Shown one piece after another: positions 45,136 to 54,011 of a DNA stretch of 64,000 bases (positions are counted from its first letter, which is position 1; every line of letters begins with the position of its first letter). This stretch comes from Actinomycetota bacterium (lineage in GTDB: Bacteria; Actinomycetota; Actinomycetes; Streptosporangiales; Streptosporangiaceae), in contig JAJPIV010000165.1 of assembly GCA_021324595.1 (NCBI GenBank), positions 1-64,000 of the forward strand. Direction: 5' to 3'. The position numbers and the translations under genes are program-made. The notes beneath the pieces are model-generated. The model was not told the origin of the DNA and ran no database searches. It saw nothing but the letters and a program-made list of their open reading frames with translations.

Positions 45136-46017
45136 TCAGGCCCCCCGGCCCGGGCCGCGGGCCCGGTCCGCGGCCCGGCGCAGCGCTCGGACGGTCAGCT
45201 CGGCGGCCAGGTGCCGCTTGTAGTCGGCGGGGCCACGCTGGTCCGTGACCGGCCGGCAGTGCTCGGCCGCCAACCGCCCGGCCCGGGCGAACGACTCCTC
45301 CGTGGCCGGCGCCCCCCGCAGCGCCTCCTCTGCCTCGGCCGCGCAGAAGTGCTCGGCCCCCACCGCGGTCAGGCCGATCCCGGCCGAGGTGATCACGTTC
45401 CCGTCCAGCCGCACCGCCGCGCCCGCCGCGCCCACCGGCCAGTCCCCGGCCCGGCGGCCGACCTTCACGTACGCGCTGCCGCCGCCCGGGGCCACCGGGA
45501 CCCGGATCTCGGTGAGCAGCTCGCCGGGGGCGACCACGGTCTCGTACGGGCCGGTGTGGAACATCCGGGCGGGGACGGTCCGCTCGCCGCCCGGGCCGGC
45601 GATCACCATCGTCGCCTTGAGCGCCGCGAACGCGGCGGACAGGTCCTCGGACGGGTCGGCCTGGCACAGCGAGCCGCCCACCGTCCCCCACAGGCGGACC
45701 ACCGGGTCGGCGATGACTCGCTCGGCGTCATGCAGGATGGGCGCGGCCGCTCCCGCCAGCGGGGAGCCGAGCAGGCCCGCGTGCCTGGTCAGCGCCCCGA
45801 TCCGCAGCTCGCCGCCATCGAGCCGGACGTAGTCGAGCTCGGTGAGCGGGTTGATGTCGATCAGCGTCTCCGGCTGGGCCAGCCGCAGCTTCATCATCGG
45901 GATCAGGCTGTGCCCGCCCGCGAGCACCCGGGCGCCCGGGCCGTACCTGGCCAGCAGGGCGAGCGCGTGCTCGACGCTCGTCGCCCTCTCGTAGTCGACG
46001 TACGCGGGAACCTGCAC
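45136..46017 (-). CDS. coxM: carbon monoxide dehydrogenase medium FAD subunit (set A)
   Basis: A 293-residue flavoprotein (molybdopterin dehydrogenase FAD-binding family) from GTG 46017 with GGGGGAGGG eight bases upstream. FAD motifs are VLAGGHSLIPMMKLRLAQPE and WGTVGGSLCQADPSEDLSA, corresponding to the AGGQS and TIGG motifs of CoxM. The C-terminal domain contains HCRPVTDQRGPADYKRHLA. It accepts electrons from CoxS. Gene order coxM-coxS-coxL is the CO dehydrogenase order. It is divergent from the LysR gene, 114 bases away. Confidence 0.92.
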   Translation of the reverse strand: MQVPAYVDYERATSVEHALALLARYGPGARVLAGGHSLIPMMKLRLAQPETLIDINPLTELDYVRLDGGELRIGALTRHAGLLGSPLAGAAAPILHDAERVIADPVVRLWGTVGGSLCQADPSEDLSAAFAALKATMVIAGPGGERTVPARMFHTGPYETVVAPGELLTEIRVPVAPGGGSAYVKVGRRAGDWPVGAAGAAVRLDGNVITSAGIGLTAVGAEHFCAAEAEEALRGAPATEESFARAGRLAAEHCRPVTDQRGPADYKRHLAAELTVRALRRAADRARGPGRGA

Positions 46018-46131
46018 GCGGTCCCTCCCCCGGAGCAGTGGCACGCGTGTGCAGTGTACGGGGCAGCCGGCCGGGGGCGCGCGGGTGCCCGGGCGCGGGG
46101 GGCGCCGCGCTGCGGGATAATCGCAAGGGAC
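46018..46131. promoter_or_regulatory. divergent coxM(A) / lysR promoter region
   Basis: The region contains the perfect octamer palindrome CACGCGTG at 46042-46049, flanked on both sides by GCAGTG (46035-46040 and 46051-46056), and GATAAT at 46116-46121 just ahead of the lysR start. LysR-type regulators commonly bind such divergent regions, so the palindrome is a candidate site for the adjacent regulator. Confidence 0.4.
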
Positions 46132-47082
46132 ATGACCCTCACTCAGCTCAACGCGTTCGTGCTGGTCGCCAGGCTCGGCTCGGTGACCGCGGCGGCGAAC
46201 GCGCTCGGCGTCAGCGAGCCGGCCGTCTCCCAGGCGCTCGCCGCGCTCCGCGCCCACCTCGGCGACCAGCTGGTCAGCCGCGGCCCGTCGGGGATGACGC
46301 TGACCGCCGGGGGCTCGCGCCTGCTCGCGACCGCCTCCCAGATCGTCGTGCTGGGGGCCGAGGCGCACGCGGCGGTCCGGGCCGCCCAGGGCGCGCCCGA
46401 GCAGCTGCGGGTCGTGGCCACGGCCACCGTCGCCGAGTTCCTCACCACCCCGCTGGTCGAGGCGTTCACCAGGCGGTTCAGCTCGGCGGTCGAGGTGACC
46501 TCGGGGGTGGCCGCGGCCGGGGAGATGCCGGTCCTGGTCGCCAACCGCCTCGCGGACCTCGCGATCGGCCCGCCGGCTCCCGCGGACCCGGCGCTGCCGG
46601 TGGTGAGCGAGCCGGTCTTCAGGTACCGGCTGGTCGTCGTCGGCGCGGGCGGGCGGCCCCGGCCGCCGGGCGGCCCGCGGCAGTGGCGCTGGCTCGTCGG
46701 CCCGGCGGCCACCGACCCGGGCAGCGACGTGAGCAGGTTCCTGGCGGCGCTGCGCGTTCCCGAGGACCGGATCGGGGTCTGCTCGAGCCAGACCGCCGCG
46801 TGGGCGGCGACGGCGGACGGCGCCGGCGTCTCGCCCGCCGTCGAGCACCTCGTCGCCCACCAGGTGCGCCGCGGCGAGCTCTCGCTCATCGAGGTGCCGG
46901 GGTCGCCGCAGGAAGGGTGCTGGCATGCCATGCTGCTTGACCGCCAGCAGCGCGGCGCGGCCGCCAACTCGCTGCGCCGCTTCCTGGCCACCCCCGAGGC
47001 GATGCGGCTCATGCGCTCGCCGTCCGCCGGGGTGCCGCCGTCCCGGTTCCGCCCCCCCGTCTACGTGACGATCTGGAGCTGA
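46132..47082 (+). CDS. LysR-family transcriptional regulator
   Basis: A 316-residue regulator. The N-terminal winged HTH reads MTLTQLNAFVLVARLGSVTA, then ANALGVSEPAVSQALAALRA. Residues ~85-300 form the periplasmic-binding-like effector domain (LRVVATATVAEFLTTPLVEA). ATG at 46132 has AAGGGA upstream. It lies between two CO dehydrogenase operons, divergent from set A and upstream of set B in the same direction, which makes it the obvious local regulator. The effector is unknown; CO itself is not a typical LysR ligand. Confidence 0.92.
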   Translation: MTLTQLNAFVLVARLGSVTAAANALGVSEPAVSQALAALRAHLGDQLVSRGPSGMTLTAGGSRLLATASQIVVLGAEAHAAVRAAQGAPEQLRVVATATVAEFLTTPLVEAFTRRFSSAVEVTSGVAAAGEMPVLVANRLADLAIGPPAPADPALPVVSEPVFRYRLVVVGAGGRPRPPGGPRQWRWLVGPAATDPGSDVSRFLAALRVPEDRIGVCSSQTAAWAATADGAGVSPAVEHLVAHQVRRGELSLIEVPGSPQEGCWHAMLLDRQQRGAAANSLRRFLATPEAMRLMRSPSAGVPPSRFRPPVYVTIWS

Positions 47083-47306
47083 CCGGCCCGGGCCGCCTCG
47101 GGGACTGCGGCCATCCCGCCCGCAGGCCCCAGGGCGATTAAGCAAGCGCTTATTCCCCTATTGCGGTGGCGCTGAGCAGCGCGGATCATGGCGCAGCAGG
47201 AGTCCCCGCAGCATGGTCGCGGTCCGGTCGCGGCACCCGGCGTACCGGTGCCGCGCCCGCGCGCCCGGCCCGCGGGCCGCTGCACACCCACCTCCCCGGG
47301 AGCGCC
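47083..47306 (+). promoter_or_regulatory. set B upstream control region
   Basis: Non-coding DNA after the LysR stop and ahead of the cox set B operon. Its striking feature is the AT-rich palindrome at 47136-47154, annotated separately. TATTGC follows shortly after it (47158-47163) and could be part of a -10 element. No long reading frame is supported here. Confidence 0.4.
47136..47154. promoter_or_regulatory. palindromic operator candidate GATTAAG-N6-CTTATT, copy 1
   Basis: GATTAAG (47136-47142) and CTTATT (47149-47154) surround CAAGCG, giving TAAG-N6-CTTA symmetry. The site is rich in A and T within very GC-rich DNA, 153 bases before a small reading frame and 443 bases before coxM of set B. 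The same arrangement, GATTAAG-N6-CTTATC, recurs at 60457-60475 upstream of the second moxR-coxE operon. Confidence 0.6.
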
Positions 47307-47561
47307 ATGCGGATCGAGTCGAGCGGCCACAGCCGCGGAAACCCCCGCCTGTACGAGCTGATCGAGAACGCGCCGAGGACCGGCAGGAGCCCCACCGTCT
47401 GGGCCTGGCCGCAGCTGATCGACTACCTCAAGGTCGCCGGCCAGCCGGTCCCCGGGCCGTGGCCGCCGCACCAGGAGCCGCGGCCGGGCCCCGAGGAGGA
47501 CATCCTGCCCGTCGCCGTCGCCGACCAGCCGCCGCCGGGCGATGCGCCTGGCCGGCCCTGA
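47307..47561 (+). CDS. small hypothetical protein upstream of cox set B
   Basis: An 84-residue frame from ATG 47307 with GGGAG seven bases upstream, reading MRIESSGHSRGNPRLYELIE, then NAPRTGRSPTVWAWPQLIDY and a proline-rich acidic tail. The first 50 residues have a natural composition (Tyr, Ile, Leu, Trp, Asn) unlike shadow frames here, and the gene ends 35 bases before coxM. I do not recognise the family. It could be a short accessory protein of the CO dehydrogenase operon or a fortuitous frame. Confidence 0.45.
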   Translation: MRIESSGHSRGNPRLYELIENAPRTGRSPTVWAWPQLIDYLKVAGQPVPGPWPPHQEPRPGPEEDILPVAVADQPPPGDAPGRP

Positions 47562-47596
47562 CCGGGACCCGCCCGCCGAGGACACTGGAGGATCAC

Positions 47597-48496
47597 ATGT
47601 ATCCGTCACGGTTCCGCTACGAGGCGCCGCGCACGCTCGGCGAGGCGATCTCGCTCCTGCGGGACGGCGGGGAGGACGCCAAGGTGCTGGCCGGCGGCCA
47701 GAGCCTGGTCCCGCTGATGAAGCTGAGGTTCGCCTCGCCCTCCCTCCTCGTGGACATCAACAACATCGGCGGCCTGGGCTACCACCGGCGCGATCCCGAC
47801 GGCACGATCCGGGTCGGGGCGCTGTGCCGCCACGCCGACCTGGAGCGCTCGGACCTCCTCAAGGCCAGCCAGCCGACCATGGCGGCGGCCGCGCCGCTGA
47901 TCGCGGACCCGATCGTCCGCAACCGCGGCACGCTGGTCGGCTCGCTCTGCCACGCCGATCCCCAGGGTGACTGGGCGGCCGTGATCCTGGCGCTCGGCGG
48001 CTCGGTGGTCGCCGAGGGGCCGGCCGGCCGGCGGGCGATCCCGATGGCCGGCTTCGTCACCGGCCCGTTCCAGAACGCGCTTCGCCACGACGAGATCGCC
48101 GTCGAGGCCGTGATCCCCGCCCCGGCCGGCACCCCGGCGGGCGGCTACCTCAAGCTGGAGCGCCGGGTCGGCGACTTCGCGACGGTCGGCGTGGCGGTGG
48201 CGATCGAGACCTCCGGCGGCGTGGTGAGCCGGGCGGGGATCGCGCTGACCGGCGTCGGCGCGGCCACGATCGGCGCCGCCGAGGCGGCGGCCGCGCTCAC
48301 CGGGCAGCCGCTGAGCGAGGAGACGATCGCCGCGGCGGCCCGGCTGGCCGCGGCGGCCGCCCAGCCGAGGACCGATCACCGCGGCAGCGCGGAGTACAAG
48401 AGGCACATGGTGGGCGTGTTCGTCCGGCGCATCCTGAGCCGGGTCAACGGGAGCGGCGCGGGCGCCGGCGCGGCCGGGCAGGAGAGGGCGGCCTGA
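47597..48496 (+). CDS. coxM: carbon monoxide dehydrogenase medium FAD subunit (set B)
   Basis: A 299-residue flavoprotein; ATG 47597 follows GGAGG by six bases. It starts [20 protein letters not shown] and carries the FAD motifs [20 protein letters not shown] and [20 protein letters not shown], then the C-terminal domain with [18 protein letters not shown] and [20 protein letters not shown]. The AGGQSL motif is the classical CoxM sequence. It begins the set B operon coxM-coxS-coxL-coxI-coxG. Its stop is one base before the coxS start. Confidence 0.94.
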   Translation: MYPSRFRYEAPRTLGEAISLLRDGGEDAKVLAGGQSLVPLMKLRFASPSLLVDINNIGGLGYHRRDPDGTIRVGALCRHADLERSDLLKASQPTMAAAAPLIADPIVRNRGTLVGSLCHADPQGDWAAVILALGGSVVAEGPAGRRAIPMAGFVTGPFQNALRHDEIAVEAVIPAPAGTPAGGYLKLERRVGDFATVGVAVAIETSGGVVSRAGIALTGVGAATIGAAEAAAALTGQPLSEETIAAAARLAAAAAQPRTDHRGSAEYKRHMVGVFVRRILSRVNGSGAGAGAAGQERAA

Positions 48497-48497
48497 G

Positions 48498-49028
48498 ATG
48501 ACGATGGTCTACGAGGACCGGGGCGACCAGGCGCCGGGCGACGTCCCGCTGCGCAGGATCCGGTTCACGATCAACGGGCAGAAGAAGATCGCCGAGGTGG
48601 AGCCGCGGCTGCTGCTCGCCCACCTGATCCGCCGGGGCGTGGGGCTCACCGGCACCCACATGGGCTGCGACACCACCAGCTGCGGCGCCTGCACGGTGCT
48701 GGTCGACGGCACGGCCGTGAAGTCCTGCACGATGCTCGCGGTCCAGGCCGACGGCCGGGAGATCACCACGGTCGAGGGGCTGGCCGGCCCCAGCGAGCTG
48801 CACCCGCTGCAGGAGGGCTTCAGGGCCGAGCACGGCCTGCAGTGCGGGTTCTGCACGCCCGGGATGATGATGGCCGCCAAGGCGCTGCTGGACGCGAACC
48901 CGGACCCGACCGAGGAGGACGTCCGGTGGGCGCTGTCGGGGAACCTGTGCCGGTGCACCGGCTACCAGAACATCGTCAAGTCGGTGCTGTGGGCCGCCGG
49001 CAAGCTCAGGTCCCAGGCCGCGGGCTGA
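48498..49028 (+). CDS. coxS: carbon monoxide dehydrogenase small iron-sulfur subunit (set B)
   Basis: A 176-residue protein with cluster ligands Cys57, 62, 65 and 77 ([11 protein letters not shown] ... KSC) and Cys116, 119, 151 and 153 ([20 protein letters not shown]). Compared with set A it has about 25 additional N-terminal residues ([20 protein letters not shown]) that precede the ferredoxin fold. It links CoxL and CoxM electronically. The start is one base after the coxM stop. Confidence 0.95.
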   Translation: MTMVYEDRGDQAPGDVPLRRIRFTINGQKKIAEVEPRLLLAHLIRRGVGLTGTHMGCDTTSCGACTVLVDGTAVKSCTMLAVQADGREITTVEGLAGPSELHPLQEGFRAEHGLQCGFCTPGMMMAAKALLDANPDPTEEDVRWALSGNLCRCTGYQNIVKSVLWAAGKLRSQAAG

Positions 49029-49047
49029 GGCAGGACGGGAGACGGAC

Positions 49048-51441
49048 GTGACGACGCACGCACTCGACGAGCTCAAGATCGGCGGCCTGGGCGCGAGCCG
49101 CAAGCGGGTCGAGGACGACCGGTTCATCCGGGGCAAGGGCACCTACCTGGACGACATCGCCCTGCCCGGCATGCTGCACATGGAGATCCTGCGCAGCCCG
49201 CTCGCCCACGCGAGGATCGCCTCGATCGACACATCCAAGGCGTGGGACATCCCCGGGGTGCGCCTGGTGCTGACCGGGGAGATGATGGCGACCCGGAACC
49301 TGGCCTGGATGCCGACGCTGTCCTACGACACGCAGGCCGTGCTGGCCACCGACAAGGTCAGGTTCCAGGGCCAGGAGGTCGCCTGCGTGATCGCCGACGA
49401 CCCGTACATCGCCAAGGACGCCTGCGAGGCGATCGAGGTCGAGTACGAGCCGCTCCCGGTGATCGTCAACCCTCAGCAGGCCGTCGCCCCGGGCGCGCCG
49501 GTCATCAGGGACGACAAGGAGAACCAGCCCGACAACGTGATCTTCCGCTGGGAGGTCGGGGACAAGGAAGGCACCGACCGGGCGTTCGAGCGGGCCGACG
49601 TGATCTCCCGGCTGAGGCTGCACTACCCGCGCTCGCATCCCTCGCCGATCGAGTGCTGCGGGTCCATCGCCGACTTCAGCCGGGCCACCGGCAAGCTCAC
49701 CGTCTACATGACCACGCAGGCGCCGCACATCATCCGCGCCGCGGTCGCGCTCGTGGCGGAGCTGCCCGAGCACATGATCAGGATCATCTCGCCGGACATC
49801 GGCGGCGGGTTCGGGAACAAGGTCCCGGTCTACCCGGGCTACGTGTGCTCGATCCTCGCCTCCATCCTGCTGGAGCGCCCGGTGAAGTGGATCGAGGACA
49901 AGACCGGGAACCTGATCTCGACCGGGTTCGCCCGCGACATCTACCTCGACGGCGAGATGGCGCTGCGCAAGGACGGCAAGATCCTCGCGGTCCGCATGCA
50001 CGCCGACTCCGACCACGGCGCCTTCTACTCCGACGCCCAGCCGAGCAAGTTCAAGATCGGCCTGCTGCACTCCACGTTCGCCTGCTACGACGTGCCGGTC
50101 GCGCACCTGACGGCGACCGGCACCTACAGCAACAAGGCGCCGGGCGGCGTCGCCTACCGGTGCTCGTTCCGGGTCACCGAGGCGATGTTCTTCCAGGAGC
50201 GGATGGTCGCCGCGGCGGCGGCCGACCTCGGCATGGACCCGGCCGAGTTCCGGCGGATCAACTTCGTCCGCGACGACCAGTTCCCGCACCGCACCCCGTT
50301 CGGCTTCCTGCTCGACTCCGGCCAGTACGCCAAGTGCCTGGACGTGGGGCTCAAGGCGATCGGCTACGAGGAGTTCCGGAGGGAGCAGGCGGAGGCCAGG
50401 AAGCGGGGCCGCCTGCTCGGCCTGGGGATCTCCACGATGACCGAGCCGCTCGGCGCGGGCAACAGCCGGGAGTTCGACATCCTCGGCATCAAGATGTTCG
50501 ACTCCGCCGAGCTGAAGGTGCACATGACCGGCAAGGCGATCCTGCGCACCGGGGCGCGGACCCAGGGGCAGGGCCACGAGACCACCTGGGCGCAGATCGT
50601 CGCCCACGAGCTCGGCATCCCCGCCGACGACGTGGTGGTCGAGGAGGGCGACACGGACACCGCGCCGTTCGGCATGGGCACCTACGCCTCGCGGAGCACG
50701 CCGGTCGCCGGCGCGGCGGTGGCGATGGCGGCGCGCAAGGTCCGGGCGAAGGCCCGCAGGCTCGCCGCGCACCTGCTCGAGGTCTCCGAGGAGGACATCG
50801 AGTGGGAGCTCGGGCGGTTCTACGTCCGCAGCGCCCCGGACCGCGGGGTGACGATCACCGAGTGCGCGATGGCCGCCTACAGCAACATGCCGGACGGCAT
50901 GGAGCCCGGCCTGGAGGCCACCGCCTTCTACGACCCGCCGAACCTCACCTGGCCGTTCGCGGTCTACCTGGTCACGGTCGAGGTGGACCCGGAGACCGGG
51001 GTCTGGGACGTGCTGAACATGGTGGCGGTGGACGACTGCGGGGTGCGGATCAACCCGATGATCGTCGAGGGGCAGATCATGGGCGGCCTGACCGAGGCCT
51101 ACGCGATGGCGAGCATGCAGTTCATCACCTTCGACGCCGACGGCAACTGCGTCGGGGCGAACTACATGGACTACCTGCTGCCCACCGCGTGGGAGACCCC
51201 GGGCTACGAGTTGCACAGCGAGGTCGTCACCCCGTCGCCGCACCACCCGATCGGCGCCAAGGGGATCGGGGAGTGCGCGGCGGTCGGCGGCCCGGCGGCG
51301 TTCGTCAACGCGGTGATCGACGCGATCGCCGGCACCGGGGTCCGCAACATCGACATGCCGCTGCTCCCGGACCGGGTCTGGGAGGCGATCACCCACCGGC
51401 GCGACGTCTCCGGTGCCCCGCCGGTCCGCGGCGACGGCTAG
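49048..51441 (+). CDS. coxL: carbon monoxide dehydrogenase large subunit, form I (set B)
   Basis: A 797-residue molybdoprotein. The active-site loop is AYRCSFR at residues 369-375 with copper-binding Cys372, exactly the form I signature of genuine CO dehydrogenases. GAKGIGE places the Mo-proximal Glu at 742. Cofactor contacts [18 protein letters not shown] and [14 protein letters not shown] are present. The start is GTG 49048, 20 bases after coxS. With CoxM and CoxS it forms a dimer of heterotrimers that oxidises CO, possibly at atmospheric levels, and feeds the respiratory chain. It is clearly related to set A throughout its length. Confidence 0.95.
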   Translation: MTTHALDELKIGGLGASRKRVEDDRFIRGKGTYLDDIALPGMLHMEILRSPLAHARIASIDTSKAWDIPGVRLVLTGEMMATRNLAWMPTLSYDTQAVLATDKVRFQGQEVACVIADDPYIAKDACEAIEVEYEPLPVIVNPQQAVAPGAPVIRDDKENQPDNVIFRWEVGDKEGTDRAFERADVISRLRLHYPRSHPSPIECCGSIADFSRATGKLTVYMTTQAPHIIRAAVALVAELPEHMIRIISPDIGGGFGNKVPVYPGYVCSILASILLERPVKWIEDKTGNLISTGFARDIYLDGEMALRKDGKILAVRMHADSDHGAFYSDAQPSKFKIGLLHSTFACYDVPVAHLTATGTYSNKAPGGVAYRCSFRVTEAMFFQERMVAAAAADLGMDPAEFRRINFVRDDQFPHRTPFGFLLDSGQYAKCLDVGLKAIGYEEFRREQAEARKRGRLLGLGISTMTEPLGAGNSREFDILGIKMFDSAELKVHMTGKAILRTGARTQGQGHETTWAQIVAHELGIPADDVVVEEGDTDTAPFGMGTYASRSTPVAGAAVAMAARKVRAKARRLAAHLLEVSEEDIEWELGRFYVRSAPDRGVTITECAMAAYSNMPDGMEPGLEATAFYDPPNLTWPFAVYLVTVEVDPETGVWDVLNMVAVDDCGVRINPMIVEGQIMGGLTEAYAMASMQFITFDADGNCVGANYMDYLLPTAWETPGYELHSEVVTPSPHHPIGAKGIGECAAVGGPAAFVNAVIDAIAGTGVRNIDMPLLPDRVWEAITHRRDVSGAPPVRGDG

Positions 51442-51460
51442 GCGAGGGGGGGAGGCGACC

Positions 51461-52609
51461 ATGGACGGCTGGCAGGTGCTTGAGCAGGCCGGCGAGCTGG
51501 CCGCGCGGGGCGAGCCGTTCGCGCTGGCCACCGTGGTCTGGCGGCAGGGACCGACCTCGGGCCAGCAGGGCTCGCGGGCGATCATCACGGGCTCCGGCGA
51601 GATCCGCGGCTGGATCGGCGGTGCCTGCGCCGAGCCGTCGGTGATCCGCCAGGCGCGGCAGGTGATCGCGGAGGGCAAGCCCAGGCTGCTGCTCCTGGGC
51701 ACCCCGGAGCGGTTCGGCATGGCGCGGCCGGGCGCGCCGGCCGGCCGCGGGCGGGGCGCCCGGCCGGTGGCCGGCGAGCAGGACCCGCCCGTGCCCGAGG
51801 GGATGATCGTGGTGCCGATCGCCTGCCAGAGCGAGGGGGCGCTCGAGGTCTACGTCGAGCCCGTGCTGCCCGTGCCGCACCTGGTGGTCGTCGGGCGCTC
51901 CCCGATGGCCCAGGCCCTGGCCGGCCTGGCCCGGGTGCTCGGCTGGCGGACAGACCTGGAGGATGGCGCGGAGTTCTCCGCCGCCTGCGTCACGGAGCGG
52001 TCGATGGTGGTCATCGCCACCCAGGGACACGGCGACGAGGAGGCGGTGGAGCGCGCCGTGCTCGCCGGCCCCGCCTACGTCGGCCTGGTCGCCTCCGGCA
52101 AGCGCGGCGCCGCGGTCCTGGGCTACCTGGCCGACCGGGGCGTGCCGAGGGAGCGGCTCGACCAGGTGCGGGCGCCCTGCGGGCTCGACCTCGGCCACAC
52201 CACCCATACCGAGGTCGCGGTGGCGATCCTCGCCGAGCTGGTGCGGCTCCGGGCCTCCGGTGAGCTCGCGGCCGGGGGCGGCCCCGTTCACCGCGCCGGG
52301 ATGACGCGGGCGGCGGCGCACGGGGCGGCGGCGGCCGGCCGCGCGGCACCCGCGGATCCCGGGCGGGGGCGCGGCCAGGGCGGATCCGGGCACGGCGCGG
52401 CGGGGCCGGGCGGATCCAGCGCGGCGGGGCCCGGGCCGGGCGAGGCCGGCGAGGCGACCGATCCGGTCTGCGGCATGACCGTGACCGCCGGGCCGGGCGC
52501 CCGGCCGCTGGAGCACGACGGCGTGACCTACTACTTCTGCTGCGCCGGCTGCCGCGCGGCGTTTGAGTCCGACCCGGCTTCCCCTGTCAGGAGACAGGCC
52601 CGATGCTGA
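51461..52609 (+). CDS. coxI: XdhC/CoxI-family maturation protein fused to a YHS domain
   Basis: A 382-residue protein; ATG 51461 follows GGAGG. The N-terminal XdhC part has ALATVVWRQGPTSGQQGSRA and WIGGACAEPSVIRQARQVI, then the Rossmann-like domain VPHLVVVGRSPMAQALAGLA and GLVASGKRGAAVLGYLADRG. A ~100-residue alanine-, glycine- and proline-rich linker leads to a C-terminal YHS metal-binding domain (DPVCGMTV, YYFCCAGCRAAFESDP) with three or four cysteines. XdhC proteins bind molybdenum cofactor and help sulfurate it. The YHS domain could bind copper for the Mo-Cu site, which is inference. It overlaps coxG by seven bases. Confidence 0.85.
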   Translation: MDGWQVLEQAGELAARGEPFALATVVWRQGPTSGQQGSRAIITGSGEIRGWIGGACAEPSVIRQARQVIAEGKPRLLLLGTPERFGMARPGAPAGRGRGARPVAGEQDPPVPEGMIVVPIACQSEGALEVYVEPVLPVPHLVVVGRSPMAQALAGLARVLGWRTDLEDGAEFSAACVTERSMVVIATQGHGDEEAVERAVLAGPAYVGLVASGKRGAAVLGYLADRGVPRERLDQVRAPCGLDLGHTTHTEVAVAILAELVRLRASGELAAGGGPVHRAGMTRAAAHGAAAAGRAAPADPGRGRGQGGSGHGAAGPGGSSAAGPGPGEAGEATDPVCGMTVTAGPGARPLEHDGVTYYFCCAGCRAAFESDPASPVRRQARC

Positions 52610-53175
52610 TCACCAACGACTTCGAGGTCGCCCAGCCGGTCGAGAAGGTCTGGCGGTTCTTCGGCGACATCCCCCGGGTGGCGGCCTGCCTGCCGGGCAC
52701 CGAGCTCACGGAGACGCTCGGCGAGGACTCCTACGCCGGGCGGGTCGCGGTCCGGATGGGGCCGGTCCGGCTGCGGTTCTCCGGGACCGCGGACATCACT
52801 GAGCGGGACGATGCGGCCCGGCGGATCGTCGTCCGCGCGGCCGGCGCGGAGGAGCGCGGGCGCGGCCAGGCCAGCATGGTCCTCACCGCGACGCTGGCGC
52901 CGGCCGGCGGCGGGACGAAGGTGGCGGTGACCCAGGACCTCCAGCTGGCCGGAGCAGCCGCGCAGTACGGCCGGGGCATGATCGCCGACGTCAGCGCCGT
53001 GCTGATGCGCGACTTCTCCGCGAACATGGCCCGGCAGATCGCCGCCGCCGAGCGCGGGGAGACCGTGCGGGCCGCCGCCCCGGCGGGCGGCCTGGCGATC
53101 GGCCTGCGGGCGGCGCTGATGGCGCTGCGACGGGTGTTCCGCCGGTTCTTCGTCCCCTACCAGGCCGCGAGCTGA
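52603..53175 (+). CDS. coxG: CoxG, SRPBCC-fold CO dehydrogenase membrane factor
   Basis: A 190-residue protein beginning MLITNDFEVAQPVEKVWRFF, with DIPRVAACLPGTELTE, GRVAVRMGPVRLRFSGTADI and MIADVSAVLMRDFSANMARQ: the CoxG family (SRPBCC/START-like cavity). The C-terminal ~35 residues (ALMALRRVFRRFFVPYQ) form an amphipathic basic and aromatic helix suited to the membrane surface. CoxG is known as the factor that links CO dehydrogenase to the membrane, and recent work as I recall it assigns menaquinone binding. It is coupled to coxI by overlap and precedes five small membrane-protein genes. Confidence 0.92.
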   Translation: MLITNDFEVAQPVEKVWRFFGDIPRVAACLPGTELTETLGEDSYAGRVAVRMGPVRLRFSGTADITERDDAARRIVVRAAGAEERGRGQASMVLTATLAPAGGGTKVAVTQDLQLAGAAAQYGRGMIADVSAVLMRDFSANMARQIAAAERGETVRAAAPAGGLAIGLRAALMALRRVFRRFFVPYQAAS

Positions 53176-53200
53176 CAGGCCACGAGCTGAGGAGAACGAC

Positions 53201-53455
53201 ATGGTGCTGTGGTGGATCGGGAACGCGATCCTGCTCATCGTGGTCCTGCCGGTGGTGATCGCGCTGCTGAACCGGGTGCTCGCGGCCCTGGAGCGGATCC
53301 GGGGCGCGGCCGATCAGATCCTGGCCGGAGGGGGCGCCCTGGCCGGCGAGCTCACCGGCCTGCCGGAGGCGCTTGCCGCCACCGACGCGGCCGTGCATGA
53401 CGTGGCCGTCGGCGCGGTCAGGTACGCCGGGTCCGTCGCGAAGCTGCTCGGCTGA
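53201..53455 (+). CDS. small single-span membrane protein 1 of the cox-linked array
   Basis: An 84-residue protein with GGAG-AACGAC before ATG. Residues 3-24 (LWWIGNAILLIVVLPVVIAL) are one membrane span. The rest is an amphipathic alanine-, leucine- and glycine-rich helix (NRVLAALERIRGAADQILAG, then GLPEALAATDAAVHDVAVGA). It follows coxG after 25 bases and is the first of five consecutive small genes with the same layout. No family is recognised; the array is a candidate membrane-bound module for CO dehydrogenase. Confidence 0.75.
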   Translation: MVLWWIGNAILLIVVLPVVIALLNRVLAALERIRGAADQILAGGGALAGELTGLPEALAATDAAVHDVAVGAVRYAGSVAKLLG

Positions 53456-53474
53456 GAGGGAAGGGAGGACCGCC

Positions 53475-53702
53475 ATGCCCGCGGCCGCCTGGGCCACGCT
53501 GATCATCTCGGCGCTGATCGTCGCGATGACCGCGGTGGGCCTGCTGCGCGTGATCTTCCACCTGAGGGCGATCCTGGCGACGCTCCGCAAGGTGACCGGC
53601 GGCGTCGACGCGGTGGCGCAGCTCACCGCCACCGTCCCGGACCGGCTCGCCTCCGTGAACGCGAGCCTGAAGCCGGTCAGGGACTTCTGCGCGACGGTCT
53701 GA
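53475..53702 (+). CDS. small single-span membrane protein 2 of the cox-linked array
   Basis: A 75-residue protein from ATG 53475 with GGGAGGA upstream. Span: residues 5-28 (AWATLIISALIVAMTAVGLL). A polar amphipathic helix follows (LRAILATLRKVTGGVDAVAQ) and the protein ends in PVRDFCATV with a single Cys. It is 19 bases after protein 1. Layout is the same as its neighbours, though similarity between them is in topology rather than obvious sequence identity. Unknown function. Confidence 0.72.
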   Translation: MPAAAWATLIISALIVAMTAVGLLRVIFHLRAILATLRKVTGGVDAVAQLTATVPDRLASVNASLKPVRDFCATV

Positions 53703-53727
53703 GCCGGCGAGGGGAGAGCGAGGGGAC

Positions 53728-54009
53728 ATGACAACCACGGTCCTGGCCGCTGCCGGGAGCGCCACGAGCACCTTCGGCTGGGTGCTCGGCTACGTGATCG
53801 GCGGGGTGGTCGTCCTGGCCGTCGTGGCGCTGGTCGTGCCGATCCTGCTGCTGGCGCGGTCGATCGGGAACGAGGCGGTGCCGATCAACGACGCGCTGGC
53901 CAGGGCGGTGCGCAACACCGCGCCGCTGGCCGCGCTGCGCACCACCATCGAGCACGCGACCATCATCATCGGCGGGCTGCAGCGCGGCCGCGCCCGGCTG
54001 GGAGGCTGA
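53728..54009 (+). CDS. small single-span membrane protein 3 of the cox-linked array
   Basis: A 93-residue protein starting MTTTVLAAAGSATSTFGWVL, with one long span at about residues 18-43 (GYVIGGVVVLAVVALVVPILLLA). A helical tail rich in small residues follows (NEAVPINDALARAVRNTAPL, then TIEHATIIIGGLQRGRARL). It ends two bases before the next gene. The tail is somewhat reminiscent of the extended helices in proteins 4 and 5. Unknown function, probably membrane-bound with the tail cytoplasmic (basic C-terminus). Confidence 0.75.
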   Translation: MTTTVLAAAGSATSTFGWVLGYVIGGVVVLAVVALVVPILLLARSIGNEAVPINDALARAVRNTAPLAALRTTIEHATIIIGGLQRGRARLGG

Positions 54010-54011
54010 CC

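Noticed and set aside
46042-46049. CACGCGTG palindrome as a third copy of the shared cox operator
   Set aside because: Its sequence is GC-rich and unrelated to GATTAAG-N6-CTTAT, so it is kept only as a separate possible LysR site.
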